From Bagarius yarrelli (lineage: Eukaryota; Chordata; Actinopteri; Siluriformes; Sisoridae), in NCBI GenBank assembly GCA_005784505.1, contig VCAZ01000184.1:248001-312000 (forward strand): a DNA stretch of 64,000 nt. The letters are read 5' to 3'. Numbering within the stretch: position 1 is the stretch's first letter; each line of letters begins with the position of its first letter. Positions 22,501 through 35,269 of this stretch are shown here, one piece after another. The translations under genes and the position numbers were made by a program. A model generated the notes under the pieces. That model saw only the letters and a program-made list of their open reading frames with translations. It made no database searches and had not been told where the DNA came from.

Positions 22501-23043
22501 GCACCCCAAAAAAACTTTTAAGGGGAAAAAAAACAAAGACTATCCTAGGAATTCTGTTTGGGAATACATTCCATATTCTATCTCACTATCTAGAGTTTGG
22601 AATACACCCTGGAACCTATTCAACTAAAAGTGTAAGGGGAATAAACCCTGAAATGTTTTCCACTTTCACATGCTGTCTTGTGATGGACCGGTGGCCAGGA
22701 TAGGCTCCAGGGTGTGTTTTTAACCAGGTTTTCTGGAAATCTTGCTAGTACTGGATGGGAATACTCTATGTGGTTCATCCCAATAAAACTAAGTGCTAAT
22801 GAACCAAGTAGTCTTTCCAGCTGTCGGAAACAATTTGCTTAAAATACAATCTAATATTAAAATACTCCCTAAAGAAGCTGTAGCTCACAATTTTGCCTAC
22901 CACCGTACCATTCCACATTAAATCAAATGTTGACTTCATGGTCACCTGACTTATCGTTGGCAGTCTATTCAAGCTAAGTGATATAGTACATGATGCCTCT
23001 GGGATTTGGGATAATTAAAATCTGATAAAGACCCTGTACATAC
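19539..23043. other. Stretch 3' of the last detected cntfr exon
   Basis: No further coding exon was recognised. The terminal cntfr exon with its 3' UTR (minus strand) should lie somewhere left of 23044, but I could not place an acceptor with confidence. Several short frames (20285-20658, 21199-21665, 22359-22703) have no family resemblance. GTGATGGACCGGTGGCCAGG at about 22682 looks like a tiny RTE-tail fragment. Confidence 0.4.
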
Positions 23044-23167
23044 CACATCATGGACAGCAGGACACACGCCAGGAGGATATGAGATGAGCAGAGAAGGGCA
23101 CTGCATCCTCCTGTAGCGCCACCCACTCTGGGTCTAGGTGATGGCGGGGCAGCAGATGGAGTAGTCT
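23044..23167 (-). CDS. cntfr: cntfr exon encoding the GPI-anchor signal
   Basis: This exon encodes the C-terminal processing signal of CNTF receptor alpha, a receptor subunit held on the cell surface by GPI rather than by a membrane-spanning domain. The acceptor CTCCCCATAG is at 23168-23177; the donor TG|GTATGTACAG follows 23044. It continues the previous exon in phase 1 and adds 40 codons: a Thr/Pro/Ser linker (TTPSAAPPSPRPRVGG), a small-residue stretch (GGATGGCSA) suited to anchor attachment, then a hydrophobic tail (LLCSSHILLACVLLSMM). The exon ends after TG, so a following exon starting with A would form the stop TGA; this is inferred. Without splicing, the frame would run about 24 further codons, starting with TGG TAT GTA, to a TAG at about 22972. 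The assignment rests on position, phase and tail type; linker sequence is poorly conserved in this family. Confidence 0.8.
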
Positions 23168-26161
23168 CTATGGGGAGATCACAAATTCACAATTTTTATT
23201 ACAAGAACAATTACAAGCAGCCTTTAGGGCAGTGTGTGCAATTAGTGTCAACTCTACTGCAAATAATGGTCCTGCAGGAATGTGATTACAGAATGTAAAA
23301 AATAACCTGTCCACATATTAAAATATACAGTAGTTAGTTTAGAAAGGTCAACTTTAGCATCGAAAGAGAATACCAATTAAAAAAAAATCAACATGAAAAA
23401 AGGAAGGATAAGGACACATTATATTTTTGTTAATTGTAGTTAAAACTAGGGTTGCAGTGGAAAAATATAGAATAAATAGCATTCATATCAAATTTATTTT
23501 AGATTAATCTAAAAAAAAATCTGAAAAAGCTGCCTAAAAGGCTAAACCAATCCAAATCTTACTTTTTCAGATATTTGCAAGTAAGAGACTTCACTAGCTC
23601 CTCAATAGCAAATTTCCCTGAGGCTCCTGATGTAAATATTATGAATAATTTCCTCTGTTTGTCCCTGCTGCATAAAGGCCTAATATGGAGGATTGATGGG
23701 ATTGAGTCACACCACTTCAAGTAAAATTAAACCTTTTATCAATTCAAACTTTCGCTTGTCAATTCTACTTCCTTATGCGCCTGCCACATTTTATTACAGT
23801 TTAAGGTTATTTTAAGTCATTTGTACCCACATGTAGACTCTTTCTGTAATAAATTTTAAAGCGGAGAGTCGTCTCTTATTCATATTTATTGGACATGCCC
23901 TATGTCTTTAAAGGCATGTCTTACATACTGAATTGCAAGCTTGAACCAATCTTGGCATTACTAGAGAGGAAGATAAGTGTCTAACTCCTGCTAAATGTTG
24001 TTATTGTCTTTTGCGTCCCTCCTGGCCAGGCGTGCTCTTTTATTTAAGTGGAAAGATGCCACGTCAAACACTCATGCCCAGTGTCTCAGGGATGTTATGT
24101 CCTGTTTGTCCTTGGAAAAGTTTCATTATTCAATATGTAATTCAGACTTAAAATTTTTACAGGTGTGGGGGCCCTTTCTTTACTTTTTTCATATATATTT
24201 TAATCACAAAACCCAGGCCTTGAGCTCCATTTTTAAAATTTTTTATCTTCTTCTTCTTTAAAGCTTTTTTAAAGCTGTACGGTTTATACTAACAGACATT
24301 TTTAATGCATTATCATTTCTAAAGTAACAACTCACATAAAAATCTTCCTGTATTGTTTTTTTTTTTGTTGAAATAGTAGTTTTTGTATTCTGTTTTTACT
24401 AGTTGTAACTACCATTTAGCAAAAAAGCCTCCAGTGTTAGTGCTTTATAACAGCTATAATTAAACCTGTACATTTAGTTTTTAAGGAAAGCTTTGCAGCT
24501 TCTTAAAATGCAATACAAGCTTCGTAATTTTTTTGCGATAACTTTAGATAAGTCTTTAGTTAATAAGAACGTGTCATAATTAATTAGAATATGGGTTTCT
24601 AGTAGGAAAATTCTAGTTGGAATAAAAATAAATCTGGTTCTGCTATCAAGGGTGCTACTCCGGGTGGGTTCATTTTGGGGGCCTCTCAAAGATCTGTTTT
24701 AATAGTTTTAACAGTGTGAAATGTGTGTGGTAGGGGGCCCAACCTTATATTCCCGTAACAGTTTTATTTTGTTTTTACAACATATAACTTCTTATACTAA
24801 AACCCCAAATATTTTATCGCACAATTAAATAAGTCTCATGTAAACAACCTTTAGACCGCCGCCAAAAGTTTTAGGCTTTGAAGCAGGTTTTTAACAGTCT
24901 AAAAAAAGCATCTGAACGACATCAAATGCACCAATCACAGTTCATTTTGTCTCAAAGTTTTGTTTGCCAAATGCATCAGACATTCAGACACCGACTCATA
25001 GGCATAGCATCTCAGGCTGAGACTTGTATCTCAAAATAAATGAATGAGTGCAAAAAAAAAAAAAAAAAAAAAACAAGAGATGAAAAATCCTGAGAAAAGT
25101 TGAGGAAACAATAGCACTTTCAGATGATGACTTATGGCAGTTTTCCGGCAGCGATAGAAAACTTGACCTTTTTTGTAGACATTCTAACTCTCCTCCATCT
25201 CTCAAAAATAGCTTGTAAGAAATGCTGGGAAGAATTCAATACTGTCTGTTGCTATAAAACAAGCAGAGTGATACCCACATATACTGTATAATCTGGTATA
25301 ACAGTGGGTTCTCAATGCCACTGGTGTGTCAAAGTGTTTGTTGTGTCTCATACACATCTCATATCTACTAAACAAGCTTAAGACCACTGACGTTACAAAG
25401 AAACACCAGCTTGTGCAGGAACATCAAGCATCTGTAATTCTGAAGATGTTCAGTTTCAACAGACACACTAATATGTTGATTCTGTAAAACGGTTCGACAT
25501 ATACGGTTCAAACCAGTCAGGCTGCTTAACACGACCTTCGAGATTGAGATGCTACATACAGAATACTGGGCAGCATGTGAGTGTCAATTCCACACCTTCC
25601 AACTTCTAGTAAGACATAAAAATAGCACATGGTGAGTTATGACTTTGACACTGCCAGACTAGACATAGTTTATGATACGCCTATCCTAACACACATGGTC
25701 TGGCTTGGACTATTACACGCTTAGAAAAAAAAATAATCACTATTCATGTCCTGAGGGGAAAAAAAAAAAGCACTGAACTGTAGATTTCTTATTATTTCTT
25801 TTGTACCTATAGTACATATATGGACTAAAGTATTACCACATCCAAATGAACTATAAGGATGAAATGTTGAAGTCTAATTCATCAGTTCAACATTCAAAAT
25901 TTTTCTCAACATATTTTTGACGTGTAGTGATTCTGCATTCCAGCAGGAGGCAGTCTGACGTTGCAGTGTTTTGTTGATTATATAAAGGTTTAGACAGCGC
26001 AGTGCGATCTCATAAATAAAGCAAATTTGAACTATTTCAACTAATCCAATTAGGCACCAAAGGTTTGTTGCCATTTTTAGGATCATGTCCTGTAAAAAAA
26101 ACAGGCTAAATGTAAATGAAATCATATGTTGAAGGAGCCAAATTGCAGAACACTGACTTAC
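23168..26161 (-). other. cntfr intron between D3 and GPI exons
   Basis: 2994-bp phase-1 intron with GT at 26161-26160 (minus GTAAGTCAGTG) and AG at 23169-23168. It contains an L1 relic in opposite orientation and an A-run at about 25050-25073. Nothing else was recognised. Confidence 0.75.
23840..24262 (+). pseudogene. L1-type LINE ORF2 C-terminal relic
   Basis: The plus strand encodes a degraded LINE-1/Tx1-like ORF2 end: an LFWTCP-like box at about 23885, then from 23995 LLARRALLFKWKDA, RDVMSCLSLEKFHYS and KFLQVWGPFLYFF. These words match the usual carboxy-terminal pattern of fish L1 ORF2 proteins as I recall it. It is interrupted by stops upstream and lies antisense to cntfr, in its intron. 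It is a dead fragment. Confidence 0.75.
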
Positions 26162-26351
26162 CTATGGGCAGGTCTACCTCCGTGGTAGAGGTGATGGGTT
26201 TGGGTTCCTCTGTCCAGGGTGTTGCGTGCACAGCTACGCTCCAATCGCTCCATGTGCCGATCTCCATGTCTTTAGCTGCCACCTGGATGATGTACTCCTT
26301 CCCCACGTAGGCGTCTATGATAGTGTGAGCGGTGCTGTCTGAAAGCTCCAC
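26162..26351 (-). CDS. cntfr: cntfr exon encoding second half of FN3 domain D3 (WSXWS)
   Basis: Encodes the C-terminal half of the membrane-proximal cytokine-binding domain of CNTF receptor alpha, which binds CNTF-family cytokines and recruits gp130 and LIFR. Acceptor TTAACAG precedes 26351; donor ATAG|GTAAGT follows 26162. The 63 codons start VELSDSTAHT, continue with GKEYIIQVAAKD and GTWSDWSV, and end in TPWTEEPKPIT. The WSDWS box, the signature of class I cytokine receptors, is at about 26252-26238. Identity to the mammalian protein is very high across this exon (from memory), making the assignment secure. Phase 0 in, phase 1 out. Confidence 0.97.
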
Positions 26352-26921
26352 CTGTTAACCCAGAGCACAAAAACTCACACAGTTACAGATCCTGCAAATT
26401 AAGAAAATGAATTGAAGATAAAATCAGCTAAGTAGGGAATCAAGTACTGCCATGATATGACATATTTTAACATAGCAGACAAATTTAATGTAAGATTTTC
26501 AGATTTTACATAATGACTCATGGGAGATTTCTTTTAACTCAAATATGTGCTCATCTCAGGCAGTTTCACGGGTTCCTTAAAATAACCTGAATTAAATCTT
26601 CGAAAAATGATGTCAATTTAAAGCTATTTATTCTTTATGATTAAAACAAAGCTGTAAGGTACAAAAAAAGTCATTAAGACTTTATATTTAAAATATTACC
26701 CTATAATTGTAATATTTGGATTATGTTCAGAGAAGAATTTGTCCTGAATTAGGTGGTAAATTTATTTTTTACACATGGTTTGGTTGCAAACAGATTAAGA
26801 ATCCCAACTTTTACTACTTTCTTACTTTTAGACTTGAGTTTAAATCACCAGATTTTGAAGAAACTGTAACAGAACAAAATATAAGTTACTCTGTGGTACC
26901 TCGTGTCAAGAAAACCTTTGG

Positions 26922-27685
26922 AGATGTGCTTTGATGATTAAGGTTTTGGACTGCTTATTGGAAATACATGAGTTCAATTTTTCAAAACCACCAAACCGAC
27001 ACACCTTGACCAAAGAAAAGGACCCGTAACCCTCAGCAGTAGCTAAATAAATGATATAAATATAGTTTGGCTGTTTTCAAGAGAAAAGTAAAGATGTACT
27101 TCTTCCCCAAATACCTAAAGTTACAGTCAGATGATTTCTTTCTTGTTTAAGAACATCGTCCAGATATTATAAGTACACTAGGTCGGTTTCTTAGTTTATA
27201 CATTATATTTAACCTTAATATGTAGCTTGGTGGTTAAGGTGTTAAATCGCTAATTGGAAATTCATGAGTCTTATTTTTCAGGACCACCAAACAGACATGA
27301 CTTGATCTATGAGTAGCTAAATAAATAATATAAATATAATTTGGTCTGCATAATTGCGTCTACAAAACGTGTCACAGAGATACCAACCAATCTGAATGTT
27401 TTCCAGGGAATGGTAAAGACTGTACTTCCTCCCCAAACACCCAAAGTTACAGTCTGATGATTTATTTCATGTTGAAGTACATTATCCAGATATTAATAGT
27501 GCACTAGGTAAGTTTCCTAGTTTGAACTTAATATGCAACCTTTAAACATGTATATAGTTTGGTGGTAAGGGTGTTGGATTGCTGATTGAAAAGTCATGAG
27601 TTTAATTTTCCAGGACCACCAAACAACCACTCTTTTCCATAGGTAAGTTTTCCAGTTTTAACATTATATACAACCTTAATCTTTG
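26922..27685 (+). repeat. Tandem triplication of a ~300-330 bp unit
   Basis: Three successive units begin with a SINE-like head (GATTAAGGTTTTGGACTGC at 26936, GGTTAAGGTGTTAAATCGC at 27233, GGTAAGGGTGTTGGATTGC at about 27563). The first two continue with CCCCAAATACCTAAAGTTACAG, CATCGTCCAGATATTATAAGTACACTAGG-like words and TTAGTTTATACATT. The third has an internal deletion from CCACCAAAC to TAGGTAAGTTTTCCAG. The units are 10-20% diverged by eye, so the array is old. Confidence 0.85.
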
Positions 27686-28859
27686 GAGGTAGAGTGGTGA
27701 AGTGGTGGAATACTTGGACTGGAATCCTGTTTAAAATGTACTGACAAAGCCTGATAAGGAAGAACAAATTTGGATGGTGAAAAGATTCTATTGCAAGAAA
27801 TGACAGATATTTGCCGCATCTCAGTCCAACCTCACTGATCTGTTAATACAGCAGTTTTACCTTATCAGTAAATCAATCGTGCATTCTACAGTATATCTAG
27901 TATTCTTTTCTAGCCAGCATTACCTGTCAGTCGTCTCCAAACCTTAACTTTTATTGTCTGTCTCGTTTTTTTTTCTTCATTCTGTGCTTTACCTTGGCCT
28001 TGACTGACCTTTGTGGATGTTAATTTTCATATTATGACCTGAAGTCTTGCTCCGGTTGCATGCAATCATAAACCTACATCTCAGATCAAGTGCAATTCTT
28101 ATGTATTGATATGAAAAGTGTGCTATAAACCATCTAAATGACCGAATCTGTTGCAGCATCAGATATAAAAACAGTTCCTATGTAAATCAAAGTGTATTGT
28201 TTAAAACTGGTTACACCAAAAAAAAAGCAAAGAACAAACAAACAGTATGCCTTCCACTACAATGTGTTGGTCTGAAAGTGTGTGTGGACCCCTTACACCT
28301 GAACACCATGTGTATATGAGCTCCATAATAAAGCCGGAGATTCACTAGCAAAAGCAGAGCACAATGTTTTTCCCCCAAGAAAGAGGAAATATGCCTAATG
28401 CACCACAGCTGAGGCCTGGAGAAAGCGTGATGGCAAAGATCACCCTGAAGCGCATGAGCCATTCAGTCATTTTCACCCCTCTGTTTCCACACAACGCCTT
28501 GGCTCTTTTCTCTCTTTGTATTTTTCTTTTATCTCTTATGCAAAGACAACACAGCTGAAACAAACAGTGCCACCATGGTAAAGCAATCAGGAATAAGACT
28601 TAATGCCACAATGCCAGATGCTGGCATGACGACGTGATAAAACCCGTTCCGCCCACTATTCCATCAGAGAATTATAAAGCCAGCCTCGGAGAGCAGTGTG
28701 AGTGTGGATTTATTTTTATTTGAATCCGTAAGAATACACCTTTGTGTGGCACCTAATCGGTTTCCCTGTGAAACACTAAAGTGCAAATCCAGCCATTTTT
28801 GTTTCTTCCGATAGTAATTTCTGATATGATTGTCTGGCCAGTTTTCCATTGTGGACATG

Positions 28860-29110
28860 CAAGAAAACAGTTAATGCCCCAAGTCCGATATCATTTGGTC
28901 GCCGCATTTACATTTTAATTGAACATTTTCTTTCATAATTGGAAGAAAGTGTTGCTCATTTCCCAAGTGCTTCCTTGAAACCTATTGAACAATGGCCAAA
29001 TCCCTTTCATTTAGATTAAGGCAGGGTCTCCGTTCCCTGTACTAATTGACCCTCCCCCCTTCCCTAAACTGCAAAAGTGTGAGAACTCTTAAAGCACTTG
29101 GGTTAGCGAG
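28860..29110. promoter_or_regulatory. Candidate conserved non-coding element
   Basis: Repeat-free block with varied words such as TTTCATAATTGGAAGAAAG, AACAATGGCCAAATCCC and TACTAATTGACC, including SOX-like (AACAATGG) and homeobox-like (TAATTG) sites. It lies in the large cntfr intron. The call is by composition only. Confidence 0.25.
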
Positions 29111-29731
29111 GACTGGTCGAGCAAAGGTCTTAGCCTGTCTATAATGAAATTTCACAGCTAGACGTTGAAGCGGTGAGGATATCAAGCTCCTATGCTTCTG
29201 TCATCCCTTTTATTTAACCCCTTTTATTGCAAAGATGAGATCATGGTGAACCTTTGCCTTTCGTGTTGTTTCTTCACCGGATCCGGAGCTAAAGCGGATG
29301 TTTCTCCTCTACGGTCTGTTTCCCTGTCTCAACCACAAACCATCTTCCAATTACCGGGCACTTATGAGAAGATTTAAAGCCAACAATGCAAATAAGAGTA
29401 TAGGCAAAATTTAAATTAAACTTGAACCAGCCAACACACACACAAACATTCTACCCCATAATCAAACCAGAGATACTCAGGTCATCGCACAAAACCTCAG
29501 CACCAAATCAGAGCTGGAAGTCTACAGGATAATGTGTGGTCAGTCTGAAAGGACATGGACAAAGTGGTGAGACTGCTGAGCAAATAAACAAGGAGGAACA
29601 TGATGTTTCTTTAGGCCAAACTGGTCTTATTCCTTTACAGGGGTGTTGTCTTTGTTGAGTTTCAGTTATTTATGAATATATTCTGACTTTAAAAACAGTT
29701 ACTTTAACAAAATTACTTTAGTAACAGTAAA

Positions 29732-30478
29732 ACTATACAATATGTGCAACAATTTTGGGACATCCTATCCATTTTATGGTTTTTTTAACATACTATTCCA
29801 GAATTAGTATAAAGGTCTTTGCAGAATAAAAAATAAAATACAACCTCAATAAAAAATAGCCAAAATCCAGAATGGTGGATCACTGCTATAGCCTATTGCT
29901 GGTTTCAATGGCTGGTTTGCATCTTTCCAATCCCGCTGTTTGGGGTGTGTGCAAGGGTGTAACTTTGGCTTGAGAATTGTGGGGTGTCGGAAATATTTTC
30001 GATTTGAATTCTATATTCATTTATAAATACATTTAAAGACTATGGTATACAGTTCTACAAAATAGCAAATGATTAAGTTGATTCTAATGATAAATTCTGC
30101 CAAATACTAAATACTAACAGGCTACTAAACTATGTATAAGACAAAGATGTTTTTATAGACATTTCATAAAGCCAAAAAATGTTTAACACGCACATTGACA
30201 CAAGCAAGACTCTGTGTCTTAGTCAATCCTCAATAGCGATGAAGGCGTGCGGTTAAAAAATCATAACAAAAGAATTTGAAAGTGGGGGGAAACAAACAGG
30301 ATTTTTAAATTTAGATTTTTTTCCCACTGGAAATTACGACCCTGGGTGTGGAACAGTGTTTGAGTCTGTTAGTTCCAGTGAACGAACAATGCAATGCTAC
30401 AGCATACAAAGGGAATTCTAGATAACTATAAGGAAGGAACACTTATGTGGGTGTCCAGAAATTGGGATAAACATTGGT
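29732..30478 (+). mobile_element. Diverged TIR family A transposon
   Basis: The left end (TATGTGCAACAATTTTGGGACATCC) and right end (GGGTGTCCAGAAATTGGGATAAAC) are imperfect inverted repeats. The interior right half (GTTAGTTCCAGTGAACGAACAATGCAATGCTACAGC) matches the minus-strand relic at 46305-46690. A separate piece near 29940-30000 (GTGCAAGGGTGTAACTTTGG) looks like another insertion. Confidence 0.55.
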
Positions 30479-31092
30479 AAATTATTATTATATTTATTTT
30501 ATTGCTCGTTTGTTCATCATTCACCAAATGACCAAGAAAAAGAGGAGTTTTATTTTTAAATATGACTTTTACATATACCAAAACCATGAAAATCTGACCA
30601 AATAAACCTCACTCAACTAATTAACCTCAAACAACAAGAAAGAAATGACAAGATAAGTCAAGAGATTCACTAATAAACTCTGAGCCTAGGAATGATAGAG
30701 AAGCGATTTTTAGTCATGAATGAAGGAATTCCTGATTTACTCGCTGAACCAAGAAAAAGATTCATTGATTCAGACACTGATCTGCTGAACAAAACGCAAA
30801 CTCACTCCCGACTGAAAACAAGTCACTAACCCAAGAGAAAAGGGTTTAGTTTCGCAAGAACTTAATAATGAATGTTTAAAACACATACACCTGCAAATCT
30901 CTGTACAGTTTTATACTTGTTTGATCACCAAAAAGGTCTTCAGCAACAACTGAGCACAACAAATAATTCATTGAATGACAGTGACTGATTTTGACCATAA
31001 AATAATTGATGTGGTGTTTTACTGTAAAATGACAGACTAAACTGCTTGTAGTTTTTAGTCAGATCTTTTAACTAATGAAAGAGGATATATCA

Positions 31093-31365
31093 TCCATTCA
31101 TCTTTTCATTTTCTCTACTTTCTATGATACTAAAACCCAGAGCCTGTCCTATAGGCAGCATGGCAGTCTATCACATGGCATGCTGACAAACACTTACACA
31201 CCCAATCACACATGTTAGAGATGCCATTTAGTCTGTGCCTGTCTTTAAACTTGAAAGAAAAAACTGGAGTACTTGGAGGAAAACCCTGATGCAAAATTCA
31301 AGAAAAACATGCAAAATGGATGTCAATTCTCATCCCTGCAAGCACTAAACCACTGTTTGCCCTCC
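31093..31365 (+). mobile_element. RTE-type LINE 3' end, heavily degraded
   Basis: Order of words follows the complete copy at 56333: TTCATCTTTTCATTTTCTCTAC, CAGTCTATCACATGG, CACACCCAATCACACATG, GTACTTGGAGGAAAACCC, CATGCAAAATGG, AAACCACTG. It is much diverged. Confidence 0.6.
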
Positions 31366-31499
31366 ATAAATTTATATCCTCATTATGCTAATTTAATAGA
31401 CCAGCTGTGACATAAGCAAGAAAAAAAGGCGATAAAACCTAAAAGGAAACCCATCCTCTTTTGCTTGACACATTTTAGAGAGCATAATTACAAATTAGG

Positions 31500-31626
31500 C
31501 TAATTAATATCAGTAGTAATAAATATATTATTACTATTACAGTTATTACTGCATTATTACTATATTATTATTCTAGTTATATTAATATCAGTAGTTATTA
31601 TTATTATTATTATTATTATTGTTGTT
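31500..31626. repeat. TTA/TATTAC-rich low-complexity tract
   Basis: Ends in an uninterrupted (TTA)n run at 31595-31620. It resembles the larger tract at 34150-34970. Confidence 0.9.
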
Positions 31627-32439
31627 GAACATATTAAAAAAACAAGTGAGTCTGGCATCTTTGATCTTTTACGTCTGCACATTTATTACAATGTAATAAA
31701 CACATAATATGTGTAGTAAGTACTCTGATTAGTAGTATGATTAGTTCTGTGAGCAGAAAAATGCAGATTGGAGGGCAGTGTGCACCTCGGGCTGAGCTGA
31801 CTTGACCTCTGTTGAATTCTTCATCCAGACAACTTACAGACCCAATCAGGTACATGAATAATTTAGACGACATGCTACATTAGCTAACTGCTGCTTGCTA
31901 ATGCTCCTAGCATATACATTTCTTGTATAGTCTGAGTCATATTTCTAAGCGTAAAAATAGTCAGAGGCTTTGATTTATCTGAAGAATGGTCTCTTTTATA
32001 TAAGCACAAATGCAGTAAACAATACTGTTTTTTCTATTTAACAGTGCAAAACACAGGGCAGCTGTGATGCACTTACATTAATAAAGCACTACAGTGTGAT
32101 TTACTGCAGCGGGAAGTACATTACATTACGGTACATTTGCAGAAGCACTGGTATTGGAAGGCTGAATTGAAAATGTTATTTTTTTCATTTCTTTAAATAT
32201 GTTTTGCTATTTCAGAATAATGAGAATGTTTCTCCCAAATAAAGACAATAATACTGCACTAAGGTTGTTATGGAATATTGGCATCTCTGAATCCAACACA
32301 CGCGCAGAGGGTTTGTGGAAAGAGTTTGTGGAAACAGAATAAAAACCTCAGGCGAATACTGACTTATTTCTAGTTTTCTACCACCTACAAATAGAATCAT
32401 TTAATGTTATTCTCAGCAGATCACCCATAATATGGCTAA

Positions 32440-32560
32440 GGTGGACCCGATCAAGGTGGGCATTGCCAAGTAGGATGTGATCCTAGATCAACATTTCAAT
32501 CAACCAAACATAACTACCTGATGTCATCAATGTGTATCAACCAAACCTGCCTCAATCAAC
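32440..32560 (+). repeat. Third copy of the 4528-type interspersed repeat
   Basis: GCCAAGTAGGATGTGATCCTAGATC, TTTCAATCAACCAAACATAAC and ACCAAACCTGCCTCAATC align with the arm at 4528-4645. Only one arm is visible here. Confidence 0.7.
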
Positions 32561-34149
32561 AAGCTTATTAAATCAATAATTAAAGACATGCTGTGAATAT
32601 AAAAAACAAATTATACAAGACTACAACTAAAGGCTGTAGTCTATTCTAATTGGTCAGCAGAAATTGACCCTACAGCTTAGTCAGTAAATTTGCTGATATT
32701 ACTAATACATTTTTGTAATAACAACATTGAATCTGTGTAAAGGATGTGCTAATTATGTAAAATTGATTAAAATGTGTGTAATTGTAAAGAGATGTTTATT
32801 CACTATATTTCAAGCAACGTAAGCATTTTCTAATTTTTTTTTCAGAAAAGAGGGTTTTTGTTTTCTTGGGAACAAAAAAAAAATTATTTTTGTTAAATGA
32901 CTCTTATTTAATAAAAAAAAAAAAGAAATAAAAATTATGTAAAACTGACAAGAGCACCTATACTGTTAAGTAATACTACAATGTTAAACCAACAGAATGT
33001 ACTATTTGTCTTTACGAAATAAAATATCTAAATATTGGCAAATTGCTGTAATATAAACGAAATAAAATGCTATATGAGATAATGTGACAGACTTTTCTAT
33101 ATCAGCATCGTAAAAGCATTTCATTTTTTATATTCTTTTCTTATCTAGCTAATATATAAGGTAAAGTACTCACACCCTCACCGTGGTCCACATCATGCCT
33201 TAAGCAGGACAAAAATTCTTTGTGGCCTTCTCTAATTCAAGCACTTAACCTTCAAAGCAGGATGTGAACTCAAAAAAGAAAATGTGGTGTGTCTTTATCA
33301 GGACACTCAAGCATTATGTCTGGAAGGCACATTTTATTAAAGGTACGTGGTAATAACCGCTCCGTTCTGACTTCCCTTGTTTGGTTTACTCAAACTGTTT
33401 ATATTCATCACCACAGACCATTGACAGCTAATTCGGGTGGATTTCAAGCATTGTAAACGTCCTCATCTCCTGCTGTGGGCTTGCAAACAAACAACACGAA
33501 ACCACAAAGAAGCATATTCCGCCGCTTGCCAAGTGTGCGCATTAACCTGAAATTTGCATTGAGATAAATACTGCCTTTGCCAAAAAAAAGAAAAAAAAGA
33601 AAGAAATGGAAGCAGGTGCATCCTACACTTAATTAGGACAGATGGGAAGAGATGATCCAAATAATTCACACACAAATACCATAAAACACCCACAAAGGGC
33701 ATTTACTCAGCCGTAAAAGTCGAGAAATTGGCTGGGAATGAATAAAAGCCAAGCAAACCAACTCCTCACTTCTTCTAGCCACCAACCAAATGTTCCGAAC
33801 TGTTAAGGCTGCCTTTTTTTCTCAATGGACCAGCTAGTACACACAAGGATCTTAAAACCTATTCTGTCTAATCCCTAAGCAAACACACACTCTTTTCCCC
33901 AAAAGGCCTGAGAGTGCAGTGTGAATGTGCTGGACTCAGATCACAAGCTCACAGTGCCAATCTTCCTTCATTCAACTTTGCCTGAGAGTGCTTATAAAAT
34001 ATGCACAATATCAGAATAGAGTCTGGATAGATAAATAATTCATATTCTCTCGTGCCCAGAGAACAAGTAGATGGGGAAAAAAGTGACCATCTAAAAATAA
34101 AGCTTGATTTCATTCAGTAGACCTGGGACAGTGTATTTTGGTTTGGTTT

Positions 34150-34970
34150 TTATGAGATTCTGTGAAGTTATCAGTTATTATTACTGTAATAATAATATAG
34201 TAATTACTATATTACGCTTAGTTATTACTCTTAGTTATAACTATATTATTAATATTACAGTTATCGCTATAATATTACTATATTACTTTTACAGTTATTA
34301 CCATTACATTTATATTATTACTATATTATTATATTATTATTACTATTACAGTTATTACTATATTATTACTATTACGGTTATTACGATATTACTACCATAT
34401 TATTACTATTAAAGTTATTACTATATTATTACTATTACAGTTATTACTATATTATTACTATTATGGTTATTAATATATTATTACTATATTATTATTACTA
34501 TTACGGTTATTACTATATTATTACAATTTTATTACTATTACGGTTATTACTATATTATAACTATTCTAGTTATTACTATATTATTACTATATTATGGTTA
34601 TTAATATATTACAATATTATTACTATTACGGTTATTACTATATTATTACAATTTTATTACTATTACGGTTATTACTATATTATAACTATATATAACTATA
34701 TAGTTATTACTATATTATTACTATTATTATTACTATTTAGGTTATTACTATATTATTACTATTACAGTTATTACTATGTTATTATTACTATTACAGTTAT
34801 TACAACTATATTATTACTATTACAGTTATTACTATATTACTACTATATTATTACTATTAAAGTTATTACTATAGTATTACTATTACAGTTATTACTGTAT
34901 TATTACTATTAGTTATTACTATGTAAATTCTATATTATTATTATTATAGTTATGTTATCAGTAGTGATTA
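34150..34970. repeat. 800-bp TTA/TTACTA higher-order simple repeat
   Basis: Built from TATTATTACTATTA and CAGTTATTACTATATTATTAC-like words, with CGGTTATTAC and TGGTTATTA variants recurring at roughly 25-60 base spacing. This makes the array closer to a minisatellite than to a plain trinucleotide run. Two long plus-strand frames (34104-34412, 34463-34912) translate to Tyr/Ile/Leu-only peptide and are artefacts. Confidence 0.95.
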
Positions 34971-35269
34971 TTATACCACAATAATGTCGGTTTATCATAA
35001 CATTCAACAGGCTAACTAAGTCAGAACAGTTTAAAGTATCCTATAACAAAGACGCAATTAGGGGTTGGTATAATACACTTGCAATGATATGGGAGTTTAA
35101 AAATGAAGTAATGCAATAAAATTCAATAAAACAGACCCACGTTACAAAACAAGTGCATAATCAAAGAACCATTAGCCGTTCTTGATTGAACTTTTTCTTA
35201 ACAACAGTGCAATGAATGCTGAAAAATAGCTTCCATTAATTCAGATTTTGAAAAAAAAAACCCTTTAAA

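Noticed and set aside
34104..34912. Two long plus-strand ORFs
   Set aside because: They translate a TTA/TTACTA simple repeat into Tyr/Ile/Leu runs; no protein composition or start context supports a gene.
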